This document shows, one piece after another, positions 14,201-26,200 of a DNA stretch of 26,578 bases. Each line of letters begins with the position of its first letter. Position 1 is the stretch's first letter. The position numbers were made by a program, and so were the translations under genes. This DNA comes from Elysia marginata (Eukaryota > Mollusca > Gastropoda > Plakobranchidae): the NCBI GenBank assembly GCA_019649035.1, contig BMAT01002343.1, forward strand, positions 126,611-153,188, in the 5' to 3' direction. A model generated the notes under the pieces. The model was not told the origin of the DNA. It searched no databases and saw only the letters and a list, made by a program, of their open reading frames with translations.

Positions 14201-17200
14201 ATCACGTGAATCCCACCCTATGGAAAAGTTCACAGGGGAACTAAAAATTGATAGTTCTAGGAAACAATTGCGTGACGTGGTCATCTCCTTCGTCCATAAG
14301 CATGGAGACAATATGCTGAAAACAAAAGCTGAAATAACCAAGAAAGGAAAAACAAAAGCATTGTCTGATATCAAGATCACAAAGTCAGACAAGAAAGCAG
14401 GTCTCGATTTTACCTTAAAGTCACCTTACCACAAAGACATTGAAGCAAATGTTGACGCTAAATATGGTAAATATCCTATGACCGCATCTGGAGAGCTTAA
14501 GTGGTCTAACAACAAAAAACTAGCGGCAACAACGACTCTGAATTTTGAGCAGTGGGACGACGCCTCTTTAGAAATAACTTTGGATACCCCGAGCCGGAAC
14601 TACAAGAACACCATCTTGAGAGCTTCTAATAAGAAAGAGGGGGATGAACTTGTTTCCCATGCTTCTCTAGAATACGGTAAAAGTGAGAACATTGACTTGG
14701 AAGCAAGACATGCCTTCAATGACCAAACCAAAATGGCCCGTCTGAGACTCTCAACACCCTTTGAACAAATCAAATCTCTGGACACTGGTCTAAGGTTTGA
14801 TGGAAAAGCTATAGACTTTGAGAGCAACGCTGACTTTGAGCTGTTGCCGCTTGTAGAAAAGTTCCAGGGCACAGCCAAGTTCCAGTATGGTGACGATCTG
14901 ACCAGTTCTTTACGACTCGATACCCCATACCCCGAATATCCCCACCTCGAGCTGTCTGCATCAGACTATGGTGAAGGAAGAGGCCGAAAGTCCCACATCG
15001 AGGCCAGGCTCCATCCACAAAAGGTGTACAGCGCTGACGCAGCTTATTCTTTTGAGCTTCCGATATCCGTGGATGTGAATGTCAATTCCCCTCATCCCGA
15101 GTATGACAACATTGGCTTTGTTCTCCAGCACAATCACTCTCCATCAAGCGTCTCCTCTTTTGGCGAACTACGGTACCAGCCTGACAAAAAGATTGAGAGT
15201 GAGCTGAACGCTGATTGGGCGTCTAACATCGAGGGAAATATGCTTGTGAAAACTCCTTTCCCTAGCTATGAGATCAACAAAGTAACATTGAGGCATCAAG
15301 GAGAATGGAGCGACTTCTCTAGCCACGGAGAGATCGAAGTTGCAGAGAAGAATGTTGTTGCAGATGCAACCTTCAAAGCTGGTGACCACACAGAAGGCGA
15401 CTTTAGCCTATCTAGCCCTATTCCTGGCATGGAAAAACTCAGTGTCAACGTTATGAAAAAAGGTGGCATGAAGAATTTCAAAGGAGAAGTAACAATCTTT
15501 GTTAACAATGAAAAGACCGAAGTTAAATATGACCATAAACTTAAAAAGAAACTCTTCCAAACCTCGTTTAAAGTCAATTCTCCAAACACTAAACCTCTCA
15601 AATTCTCAATTGAGCACAAACTCCAAGGAGACCGTTCCTTCACAAATGAAATATCGGCCAGCTACGGCCGCAAATACCAAATCGACACTGACCTTACCAT
15701 AAGCTGCAACTGCCCAGACTTCCAAAGCCAAGGCAGTGTGAAATACAAACTTGGTAAGAAGAAAAACACCGCAAGATTCAATTTCAACAAGTTTGGCGAA
15801 CTCAAAGATATGTCTTTCAGTGGTAACAGTGCCTTTAATGATGACGAAATTACCATCTACGGAACATGGAAAACCGTGGATGGCTTGGAAGCTGATGTAC
15901 AATTAAATACACCTTTTGATGGTTTCAAAAACACTGGTGTGACTCTGTCTCACCAAGGGGAATTGAAATCTTTCAGAAGCAGTGGTAGTGTCACGTACAT
16001 GGACAATAAGAAAATCAATGGCATGTTTGAGCTGACAACAGATATGCCCAGACTGGTTCGTCTTGATTCAAGCATTGACACACCTTTTGAAAACTTCCCA
16101 TCAGCAGCCATCACTTTGAATCACAACTTTGATGAGGAGAGAAATTCAATCAACAGCGATGCTTCTTTGACGACCCCAGTGAAAGATTTCGGCGCTGGCA
16201 GCCTCATCTTTGAGAAGACTGGTGATATGAATGACCTAAGTCTCACGACCACAGTTAAAAGAAATGGAAGAAAGGTTTCTGGCTTGAAAATGACACATCT
16301 GGTAGCCAACAAGGAAGTGCACAGCAGCCTTGAATTTGAATCTACTGAATCTCCTGATTGGACCATCAACTTCGACCACGAGGGAGACCTCAGCGGCTTT
16401 AGTACAAAAACCTCTGGCAACCTGGACAGTGATAGATTTTACAGCGAGATCAGCAGGAGTGGCCCCATTGAAGACATAACTATTTCCGCCAAGGCTGGAT
16501 ACAAAGATGATGTTTTGTCAGTGATTGGCTCTTTGAACAGCCAAAGAGGGTATGATGGCAGCCTTGAGGTTTTGACACCGTTCGAAGGGTACGAGAACAC
16601 TAAAGTTGAAGCAAATGGAGCTTTGGATGAAGATTTTAAAGATGTCAGCGGTAAAGTCACTTTGACCACCACGGTAAGCGACTTTGGTACAGGCGACATC
16701 TCTCTCAGTAAATCTGGAAGTCTTGATGACTTGCTTGTTGTAGGAAGCATGACCAAAAACAACGACGAATTGGCCTATATTAGAATGACCAATGCAGGAA
16801 GTGAGACTGAACTCCACACTACTGTAAGTTCAAGGGGCACCATTGTACCTGCAGCATTGGTTAATCTTGACATCTCTGGTGATGCGAACAGTCATGAAGC
16901 TAAAGTGAAAGTAACTGTTGATAATACAGCAATTTTGGACGGCACCTACAACTTTGACAAAACTGACGACACCATCAAAGCCGGTACATCAGTCACTTAT
17001 AATATCGATGAAAACGGGCCCGTTGTGTCGTCTTTGACCATTGATAAAGAAGGTCAGCTCGACGATGTAATAATTAAAATTGTCAGCATGCATGATGGTG
17101 AAGAAATCACAGTTGATGGAAACATGAACTTGAAGAAAGAGAAAACTGGTTCCCTGACAATCAGAACCCCTTATGAAGGTTACAAAAAAGTTGGCGTGTC

Positions 17201-20200
17201 TTTCACTCATGGATGGGAGTCAGACAGGATTAGCTCTGAGGGTAGAATAAACCTTGTTGATGGTGAACAATATTTCGGTAAAGTCACTATGAACCGCAAT
17301 GATCAAACTGGTTTTTTCGAGGGAACTATGGAAATGAACACCCCCATTGAAGGTGCACAGTTCACAAAGGTTCACTACACACATACAATTACAAAAGAGG
17401 ACGCTAAAGTTTACACCTTTGTAGAATACGGAGATTCCAAGAAGATTGTTTACGATTTCTCCGCTTCAGTTTCTCCAAAGATTGGATTCAATGTCTTAAT
17501 CCAGACTCCATTTGAAGGTTACAAAGACTTGGCAGCTTCCGCAAACCTCGAAACAAAACTGCCCACTCTCTCTATCAACAGCGAGGTCAGCGCCGGAGAG
17601 GGACGCAAAATTACATTGACTGGATCACTAGATACTTCAAAAGATATTACTGGAAATATCGCACTAACCACTCCCTTAGAGGAATACTCCAACGTTGGGC
17701 TAAGCTTTGAACACTCTGGTAAATGGAAAAACTTTAAATCCGAAGGTCGCGTTACATACAAAGATGGCAAAGAAATATCTGGCAATGTCCATTTGAAACT
17801 TAAGAAAAACTACCTAAACGTTGAGCTGAAAACGCCATTTTCTGGACACAAAAACATGAAGTTTGAAGTGAGCGAGAGAAAAACTGAAGCTGAAAAAACA
17901 ACCACAACATACCTGAAATACGGTCGTGGTCAAGTCTTCCAGACTGAGACAACAGTCACTACTATTCCCAGACCAGGATTGGCGATCACCATCAAGACTC
18001 CTTTGGAAAAGTACAGCAAACTCGAAGCGTCTGTGTCGTATGACACCTCAATGTCTAAGTTCGAGTTCAACAGCAAAGTCAAAGCTGGTGAAGGCAAGCG
18101 TTTCTCTGTAGATGCTACATTTGATGGTACTGACGATGTAACTGGTTCGATCGACATTAAAACACCTATTGAAGACTTCAACAAAGTTGGATTGAGCTTT
18201 TCTCACATCAACAGCAACAACAAATTTACGTCAGAAGGCAAGGTTGTTTATATGGATGGCAAAGACATCAGTGGGAAAGTGGAAATCGAAGAAAACACAT
18301 GGCGTGGTCTTATTGTTACAGCCGAATTGAACACACCTTTCGAAAATCAGGAGAAAACCAAGTTGGAACTTACTCTTGACGATACGGCTCCCTCTTACAG
18401 CGCTGGATACAGCCTTGATATTGGCAACAAATTATACTCTGCCAATGGAAAGTTTAATGTTATTTCAGATGGAAAGGTCGATGGATCTTTGGAGGTTGTC
18501 ATGCCCATTGAAGGAGCTGAATACACCAAAGCTGAATACCAGCACTCTTATGACGACATGAGAACTGATGGATCCGTGTCCTTGACCTACGGTAACAGCA
18601 AAACTATCAGCGGAGAGCTGAAGTCCTCCAAAGTCCCTAAGTATGATGCCACGCTCACTATCAGAACACCCTTTGAGGGGTTCGAGGAGATGAAAGGATC
18701 TGCCACTTTTGACAGCAAAGAGGACAGGTATGGCACCTCCACCTCTCTGGACTTTGGCTCGGATCAACTCTATTCTATGACGTCCTATCTTGACATGTCT
18801 GCCGAGCCCTTCCGTGCCTCTACCCAGATCAGCACTCCCTTCAACGACTTCCGCAACATGGAACTTGTCTACACCCACGAGGGAAGCATCAACGACTTTC
18901 GCTGCACTGGTTTCTTGTCAACACCCATCACTGACAACATCAACGCCGTAGTGAACATGAGGTACAACAGCCTCATTGATATGGAGGGCTCAGCTTCTGT
19001 CAAGAGCAGTTTTGAGGGAATGGATGATTTACTGGCAGAGATCAAGGTCTCTGATGTCTCAGGAGAGAAGAAAATTAGGACTGCTGTTGGATGGACAAAT
19101 GAAAAACAGGTTAGCCGAATTCTAATCCTTTCTTCAAATCAAAACTCTTTGTAAGTGTTATATTTTTTGCATAAAACCACATCTCTTTTAAGAGTTCAAT
19201 GACTTTAAAAAATTTAATTCTTTACTGCTAATAATAGATTTCTTTAAAAAAATTTTAGATTCATCAAAACCAGAAATCGATCTGTAATAAAATTGGTTTT
19301 GTAGAACGCTTATGAAATATTTTGTGCAAATACTATCAACAGATTGTCTTCGATGCTATGGTGTCTGAAAAGGAGACTTGGTACAAGAAGAAGGTCAACG
19401 GCGAATGGAGCATTTCTACTCCTTTCGAGGCAGTACGCAAACTCACCATGCAGGCCGACCATACCGGAAAGAAAGACAAGATCAAACAGAGCCTTAGTGT
19501 GGAGCTGAATGATGAAAAGATGTTGGACCTTGACACTGAGTACAAATCTAAATCGAAGCACGAGGCAACTGTGACGTTCAGGAAGCCGCAGCCGATGCAG
19601 TACAGTGTAACAGCCAACAGTGATGCAGGCATTACAGAAGCTGAAGTCGTGGCCAACTGGAACAGGTAAGAGCTTGGTTGTTGGATTTTCTTTTTGGACA
19701 AAGGCTTGAGAAACCTTTAGCAGTAGGGTCTAGCTAAATTTCAGTTAAAATTCCTACAAATAACAGGCTTCGGCAAATGATAGATAATTGAATTTGCGGT
19801 ATCTTTTTGAAGCGTGTGATAAATGTCTAGTGACAAAGATTAAGATCTGTGTGACTAGTTAGAATGACATAGCAGGTACTATGATTTAAGTCGAATCGAC
19901 TTTGTCTGTGTAATGTTCAGCTTCCAACTCGATGACATGAATTCTTCTTGAGGGGTTGCCATACAGCTGTCAATATAAGTATTTAAAAAAAGTTATTATA
20001 CATGTTTAAATGTCATTTTTTCAGAAATGAGATGGACAGCAACATACGCATCACAGCTTCTCACAATGACCAATCCGACAGCTACAAGACGGAGCGCAAT
20101 GTCGATATCGCACTTGAGTACGCATCTCGCAAGATGGGCGTTGTCCACAAGTTGAGCAGCACTGCTCCTCTCACTACCAGCTTTGGCAAACTTTACTGGG

Positions 20201-23200
20201 ACTCTGACTCAACTAGCAGGATCTTCTACGATATGGAAATCAAAGACAGCAGCAGACGCCGCAAGGAAATCACTGAGGGCGTAATAAACCTTGGTCTTCC
20301 ATCAAGGACACTCTCGTTGTCTGGATCTTCCAGGTAAATAATCGAAATCTGCTATTAAAACAGTGTGTCTGTATAAAGTTTGTCTCAATAATACTAGAAC
20401 GCAAGCCATGCTCTAATAACCATCCACGACGGGTATGAAAATGCAAAATATATATATATATATATATATACGATGAAATGATACTGTATTCAACTGCAAA
20501 TTTGATAACATTGCCAATTCACACTCTTATCCTCTGCTTCTTAGTAACAACAAGGCGAAACAGAGTGCAGACGCCACCTTCAGCTGGGATGCAGACCGTG
20601 CAGACAAACAAATCGGAATCAAGGGAAGCATCACTCGTGGTGACAAGATCAAAGGGGACATCACTCTCAGTATGCCTTCCATCAGGAAGGTAAAGTCAAA
20701 GTCAAAGTCCTTTCCTTCTTATCTGTAATTCGACAAAAAGAAAAGAAATTTTAAAAAAATATTTAAAATTCGCCAGAATGCCACTGCCTTAATACTTGAT
20801 GGTTAAGAAAACTGCTTAACGATTTTTACAGTTTGTTTCACTTCTTAAGGTAAAGTTATTGAGAATCATCAATAATAGGCTCCAGATTGCAGATTTTCCA
20901 GCGTATCAAAGACTGTACAGTTCTTTGCTAGTTCAAAGGATAAAGGTAAAAGAATGCAAAAGGAAAAGAAAAGAGAGTTCTTCAGTTTTGTATCTGTGTT
21001 TCGTTAAAATGTTATGCCTCAATATGCGATACTCTGTGCACTGTAAAGCAAATAATTATTATAAATCATAAAAGTGAAACTGCTTGCTGATATCTTCGAT
21101 ATATCTCTGCCGATATATGGTATGAGAGTAAGGAACGTCTGGGTGGATTTTGTTCAACCAGCTGCAATCATAAATATATTGCAACTTACCAGAGTGGTTT
21201 ATTAAACCCACACTAAAAGGACGCAGGCGTGTATCAAAGTTACATTTATTTACTTTCAGTTTAAAATTAAGGCAAGCAGTCGCAAAAAGAGTTATGTTTG
21301 CTTTTCCGTTTATCAGGAAATCCGTGTAGACAGCGAGATCGCCGTGAAGAATGACCGCATTATTCTGGACGCCAGGACAGACATCTCTTACTCTAAGGAC
21401 TCTAGGAAAACACTGACCCTGGTCTCGAAGCTTGAAGACATCTCTGACTACTACAGCCACTACAACTACAGCTTGGCAGTCGGCGTGAGCCACCCCTACA
21501 CTAACGTGGACATTCAGATGACCTCTCACCTCGGCTCCTCAGACGAGAAAATGACCATCGGGCTGAGCACTGACTATCTGACTGCTCGCAGACAGAACAA
21601 GAACCTGGGACTTTTGGCTGAGATCAACAAGCTCAAGAGACAGCTTAATCTGCAGGTGAGTTTTGCTATGAGAGATAGAGTAAATGTTTCATCCACGCTA
21701 TTATCTACGGCTTGTTTTTTTTTAAAACCCAATCAAGATAATTATAAAAGTGAGAAGCGTTTGGGTTCTTTAAAAACCCCAAAGAAAACTCATATAATGA
21801 AGTAATATTGAATAATAATGAAATAATATGCGCGATAATATATTATTTTGATTGATTGGATGTCTTAAATAAATTACTTGTAGAGGCCATATAAAATATT
21901 TACATCGTAAAAACATTTTAGGTGACATTTTTTTTACAAACAGATCACAAACCCACTGAACAAGGTGGAGTACGTCGCTGAAGAGATTAGCACGAGCCCA
22001 TACCAAGTACGCATGCTCAGCAAGGTCGATGATGTTGAGACTTTCCACTCTGACCTCATTGTGAATGAGGATGAAAAGTCATTTGAACTCAACATGGTTA
22101 GAGGCACTGGTAGGTTGTCCTAGTTTTAGGATTTGATATCAGTTTGAACACTCTGAAGACTTAATATTCCATACCATATGTTAGCCAAAAAGAACATTTT
22201 ATTCAGATTATGAACAAAAAATGAACGAAAACATAATTATTATTTTTAGCTCAAACTCCATTTTGCTACGCCATTGGTGTTTCATAATTGAGGGCTCTCA
22301 TCTGTTCTGGTTTTCTTGCTTTCCTTAAAGTAACTCTGGTTTTTTTTTCAATAGTAAGATTTTCCTTGAAAATTGATAAAACACCAAGTCCATATTTCCT
22401 GTGATAGAATATATTCAATTTTGATGTTTTGTTACCGCTTTTACAACAGAGGGCCTCAAGCTGTCAGCCGGGTACCCCAGCCTTAAAGAGTTCCGTACAG
22501 AGGTCAGCCGTAGCAGCTACGACAGTGAAACCACCGAGGCAGTGCTGGCTGTTCGCCTGAACACCACCCGTTTGATGCACACCCGTCTCCACTGGGATCC
22601 CGACATGGCACAGAACTTGTTGCAAGACATCAGACAACGCCTTCTCGTCGAAGGTATTGAGGAGTACCAGACATTCAGGGAAATCAAAGCCGCTTTGTCA
22701 GAGGAGGTATGCCGAGAGATCCTTTGGTACTGTTTTAAATTCAGTTGACCCAAATGAGTCGACATAAAAACACAAATTGTTTAAACCATACACTTTCCAG
22801 TAATGTCTTTTGAAGTATCTAGTGATCCGGTCAATGTAATTTTGCGTCCCTCTCCGGCGCTTACCTGGCTGTTGATAGAGAGAGAGGGCAATTTTGTTTC
22901 GAGGTTTGCGGAGGCTGCCAAGTGTTTGCATCCTTCAAATGGAGTCTGGATTAGGACATTGAATCCAATCTTTGGAGAACTTGAGGCGGATAAATCGTAA
23001 ACAACTGAAGACTCTTAAAACTAACTAGATTCTCTAAGAAAATATCCGATTTTTTTAACACTGCTGCTACTGACTTGTAAATCATGCTTTTTCCTATTTA
23101 AATGTAAATCATTAGTCTACAAAGAGTTTGTCAATAGTTGTTTTCGACAAAATACTTCTATCTTATGTAAAAAAGCAATTGTTTCGCAACGCAAACCACA

Positions 23201-26200
23201 GATAAAACTGAATGCTTCCCTTTATGGAGTTAAAGACCGTTGTCATTTATTGTATTTAGCATGTTATTGTTCCTTCATCCTCTGGTTGATATCTTTCTCC
23301 AGATCACTGGCAAGTACAAAGATATCACAGCAGCTCTCAACGAGGAAGTGCGTCCTTTGGTCGATGAACTGGACAAAGAGTTCGATTACATTGAGCGACA
23401 GATGAACAAATTCTTGAAGGATTTGAAGAAGGCCTACAAAAATAATGATTTCTACCTCCAAGAAATGGGGCCAGAGGCATATGAAGAGCTAGAGTGAGTT
23501 TTGCAACCGCTCTTTTTAAATATTTTACTCAAGATATTTCTTCATGAAAAGCCTATACTAAAATTTGGGAGTCTTTTTATTTGGTTTCGGAAAACTGCTA
23601 CCCCCGTGTATTGTCACTTCTTGTACTCAATTCTACAGTATTCAGTTCTTTTAATTAATAATACTTTTCAATGTTGACAATACTACAGGTTGATTGATAT
23701 GAAGAAAGTGTACCTGTGGTACACATTCCTACCCATTTTCAAGTTTAAATATTTTCCCCCACCGTATGATATCAAATTTAACAGTGATATTTTTCAGATA
23801 TTCATCAGCATTGCGGTTTTATTTTTCAGAAAAACTCTGTCACAGTTCAAGAAAGACTACAATAAGGGTAGAAAAACTCTTATCAAGACTCTCAACAAAG
23901 ACTTGGACAAGATGCTTGAGTTCCCTATCCAAGAGAAATATGACGAGATGGTCAACAAAGTCATTTCGGTGTTGGATGAGCAAGTCAGGAACGCTCTCCG
24001 TGCCTTGGAGTTCCTTCTGGCTAACACAGACGCTGCTCTCGTCAGTTACCGTGAGAGAATGCTTCAGGCCCAGCAGGACACCAAAGGTGAGTTTACAAGT
24101 GTTCTTTTATTGGTATGAATTTTAGGCATCTAAACTTCTTACCATTTCTGAAAGATACTAAAAAAATCAAAAGTTAAGTGCTTTTTCTAAGAAAGATTTG
24201 GCGATGATCTATGGGTTTTCAAAGACAGCCATGTTGGAGGGTAAAGGTATTCAATGAGATAAAACAGGTAAGTCTTGAACTATAAAATGAAATAAATCAC
24301 GAACTAATTATTATTCATAAAACCTTAAATATATGTATTTACTCTACAATGATAGAAAAATCGGGAGAAAAACGAGATGGTATTCATGCTTTGAGAATAA
24401 TTATAAGTCTTGAAAATAACAAAAAAATCCTATCTTAATATTCCTTATCACCAGATGCAGTCTACAACAGCACATACATGAACTACGTGTCTGATACCCT
24501 GGGTGACATCGACATGAGCGCATACATCCCATCTTGGGAGATGCCAGAGGAATACAGCAGCGCCATCTACACCGCTGCCGACCATATTGGGTCAGGAGTC
24601 GACATGGTGATGGGCGCGCCAGTACTGCGTCATGTGAGGAAAGGAACCAATGAGCTTTACCAACAGGTGCGTTTTGGGCTTTTAGTTGTAAGTGATAGTG
24701 AGTCCGGGTGAGGGAAACATGAAAAACCCTCATAAAACGCTAGTTCTATTGGGTTATTTCTAAAGCTTAATCCGAGAAAAGTTCTTATTAATTATCCCGG
24801 CAAAGTAGATACGCTTTTTGTAGCGTTGTAGTCTAGACTAAGTGGTAGACGCTCGGCTGTCGTGGTTCCAGTCCTGCTTTCGGCAGGTCGACGTTTAGTC
24901 TTTCTTTGAGAAAGGCTATTTAAAGTTACACATTTCTTTGCCTCACTACTCATGCGTAAAAGGTGTACCCAACTATAGGCAGTGAAAGATCTTCTAAGTA
25001 TGCTAGACTAATGCGTTTTTACATGCTGATCCTATGTGAATCCAGAAGGTAATTTGGTAGGGGAATCTAGTTTGAAAAGCACTTTGAGCATTTTAGTGGT
25101 TTGGATGCTTTGTAAAAAACGCTCTTTACTTCTTTGTTACCATGATAGCACAGTTATTATGCTGGGGAAACTGGTGATCAGTCTTTGTTGTAATAGCGTA
25201 TCTGTTGTGTTTAAAACGATTCTTAAGTCCATATGAATAGTGTGAGACTTTATTACCATTATTCTTCATTACTCAAATAACACCGAAATTCTACTGGAAA
25301 AGTTGGTGGTCAGTGTTTCTTGTCATAGCGAATCCGTTGTTTTTTAACACGATTCCTACGCCAATATGAATAGTGTGAGACTAAAAGTATTATAGTGCAG
25401 TATATCTTTGTATCCCACTCCTGTCCGTTCGAATACAGGCTGAACAAAAAACCACAAGGGGAAAAAAAACTTGGATAAGACCCCTATCTTCAATTAATCG
25501 TGCTCTTAACTTGTTTTCCAGGGCGTGTGGGCCTACAACTACTGGCAGCTGGAGAAGAACATTTTCAAACACAGCGAGAACATCCTGAGACTCATCGAAG
25601 AGATCGTGAGAGACGAGCTGTGGCAATACGCCGAGGAGATCAAGCGTGTGTACTACCCAATCACAGTGTGGGATCCCGAGCATGGAGAGGTCCAGGCCGA
25701 GTTTAGACTACCTGTTGATGTCACTCGACTAGATGAGGTGCCAGATTTGAGCCCCCTGGCCAAACGCTTCACTATTTATTTACCCGACCAGAGCACTATG
25801 GAAGCAATTTACGAGGTAAGCACCACCACCAAGTATTGTTCCCTAGTCGTGTTGCGCTCATGGCCAACTTTCATCTAAAAATAATGTTTTAAAATGTGCC
25901 GTAAGGGTTGTTTGAATAATTATAAAAATTGACAAAACAAAGCTTTACCAGCAGAGAACACTTGTAAAATCCTCAGGTAAAGTCTGCTATATCCTGATAC
26001 GCTTTGTTTCGGCGAGAAAAAAAATTGCCGTTGATGTAAATGTATTATGCTAAGCAATGTGTGTTCGTATCTTTGACTTGTTGGAAACTATTTTCAATGA
26101 TTATTGTTTTCAAAAGCATTGGAAATGATTTTCGAATTTATGATGTTATATAGACTGCATACGATTAATAAGCTTAGATTGTCTTGGAAGGGAGGTCGAA

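Larger units (their letters stand above)
13578..19420 (+). repeat. Diverged 54-59-residue protein repeats opening with T/S-P-F
   Basis: Codons for the T or S of the opening turn fall at 13578, 13749, 13911, 14088, 14253, 14421, 14586, 14754, 14922, 15087, 15252, 15414, 15579, then 15909 and 16080. They resume at 17166, 17340, 17505, 17670, 17832, 17997, 18162, 18333, 18501, 18666, 18834, 19005, and after splicing 19418. Most steps are 162-171 bases. Each unit reads roughly T-P-F-E-G-Y, a hydrophobic strand ending in H, then F-x-S-x-G-x-V-x-Y, then D-G-K-x-I-S-G. The DNA has diverged; conservation is at protein level. Confidence 0.85.
24667..25521 (+). other. Intron 29, with a SINE and a diverged direct repeat
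   Basis: 855 bases. It contains a plus-strand tRNA-derived SINE (about 24816-25010) and two diverged copies of an 88-base unit (25162-25382). No gene. Confidence 0.8.

Noticed and set aside
18465-18878. A 137-codon minus-strand frame within the giant exon
   Set aside because: It lies fully opposite well-supported repeat coding sequence. Long antisense frames are expected opposite constrained coding DNA.
21059-21529. A 156-codon minus-strand open frame
   Set aside because: It overlaps exon 24 and runs into AT-rich intron. It has no recognisable domain and is best seen as a shadow of the coding strand.
22803-23000. A 65-residue plus-strand open frame in intron 26
   Set aside because: It is the antisense reading of the inverted giant-exon copy and matches the minus-strand frame at 17519-17785, so it is not an independent gene.
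24832-24880. A functional tRNA gene
   Set aside because: Box A to box B spacing is too short, no acceptor or anticodon stem pairs, and a SINE body follows.
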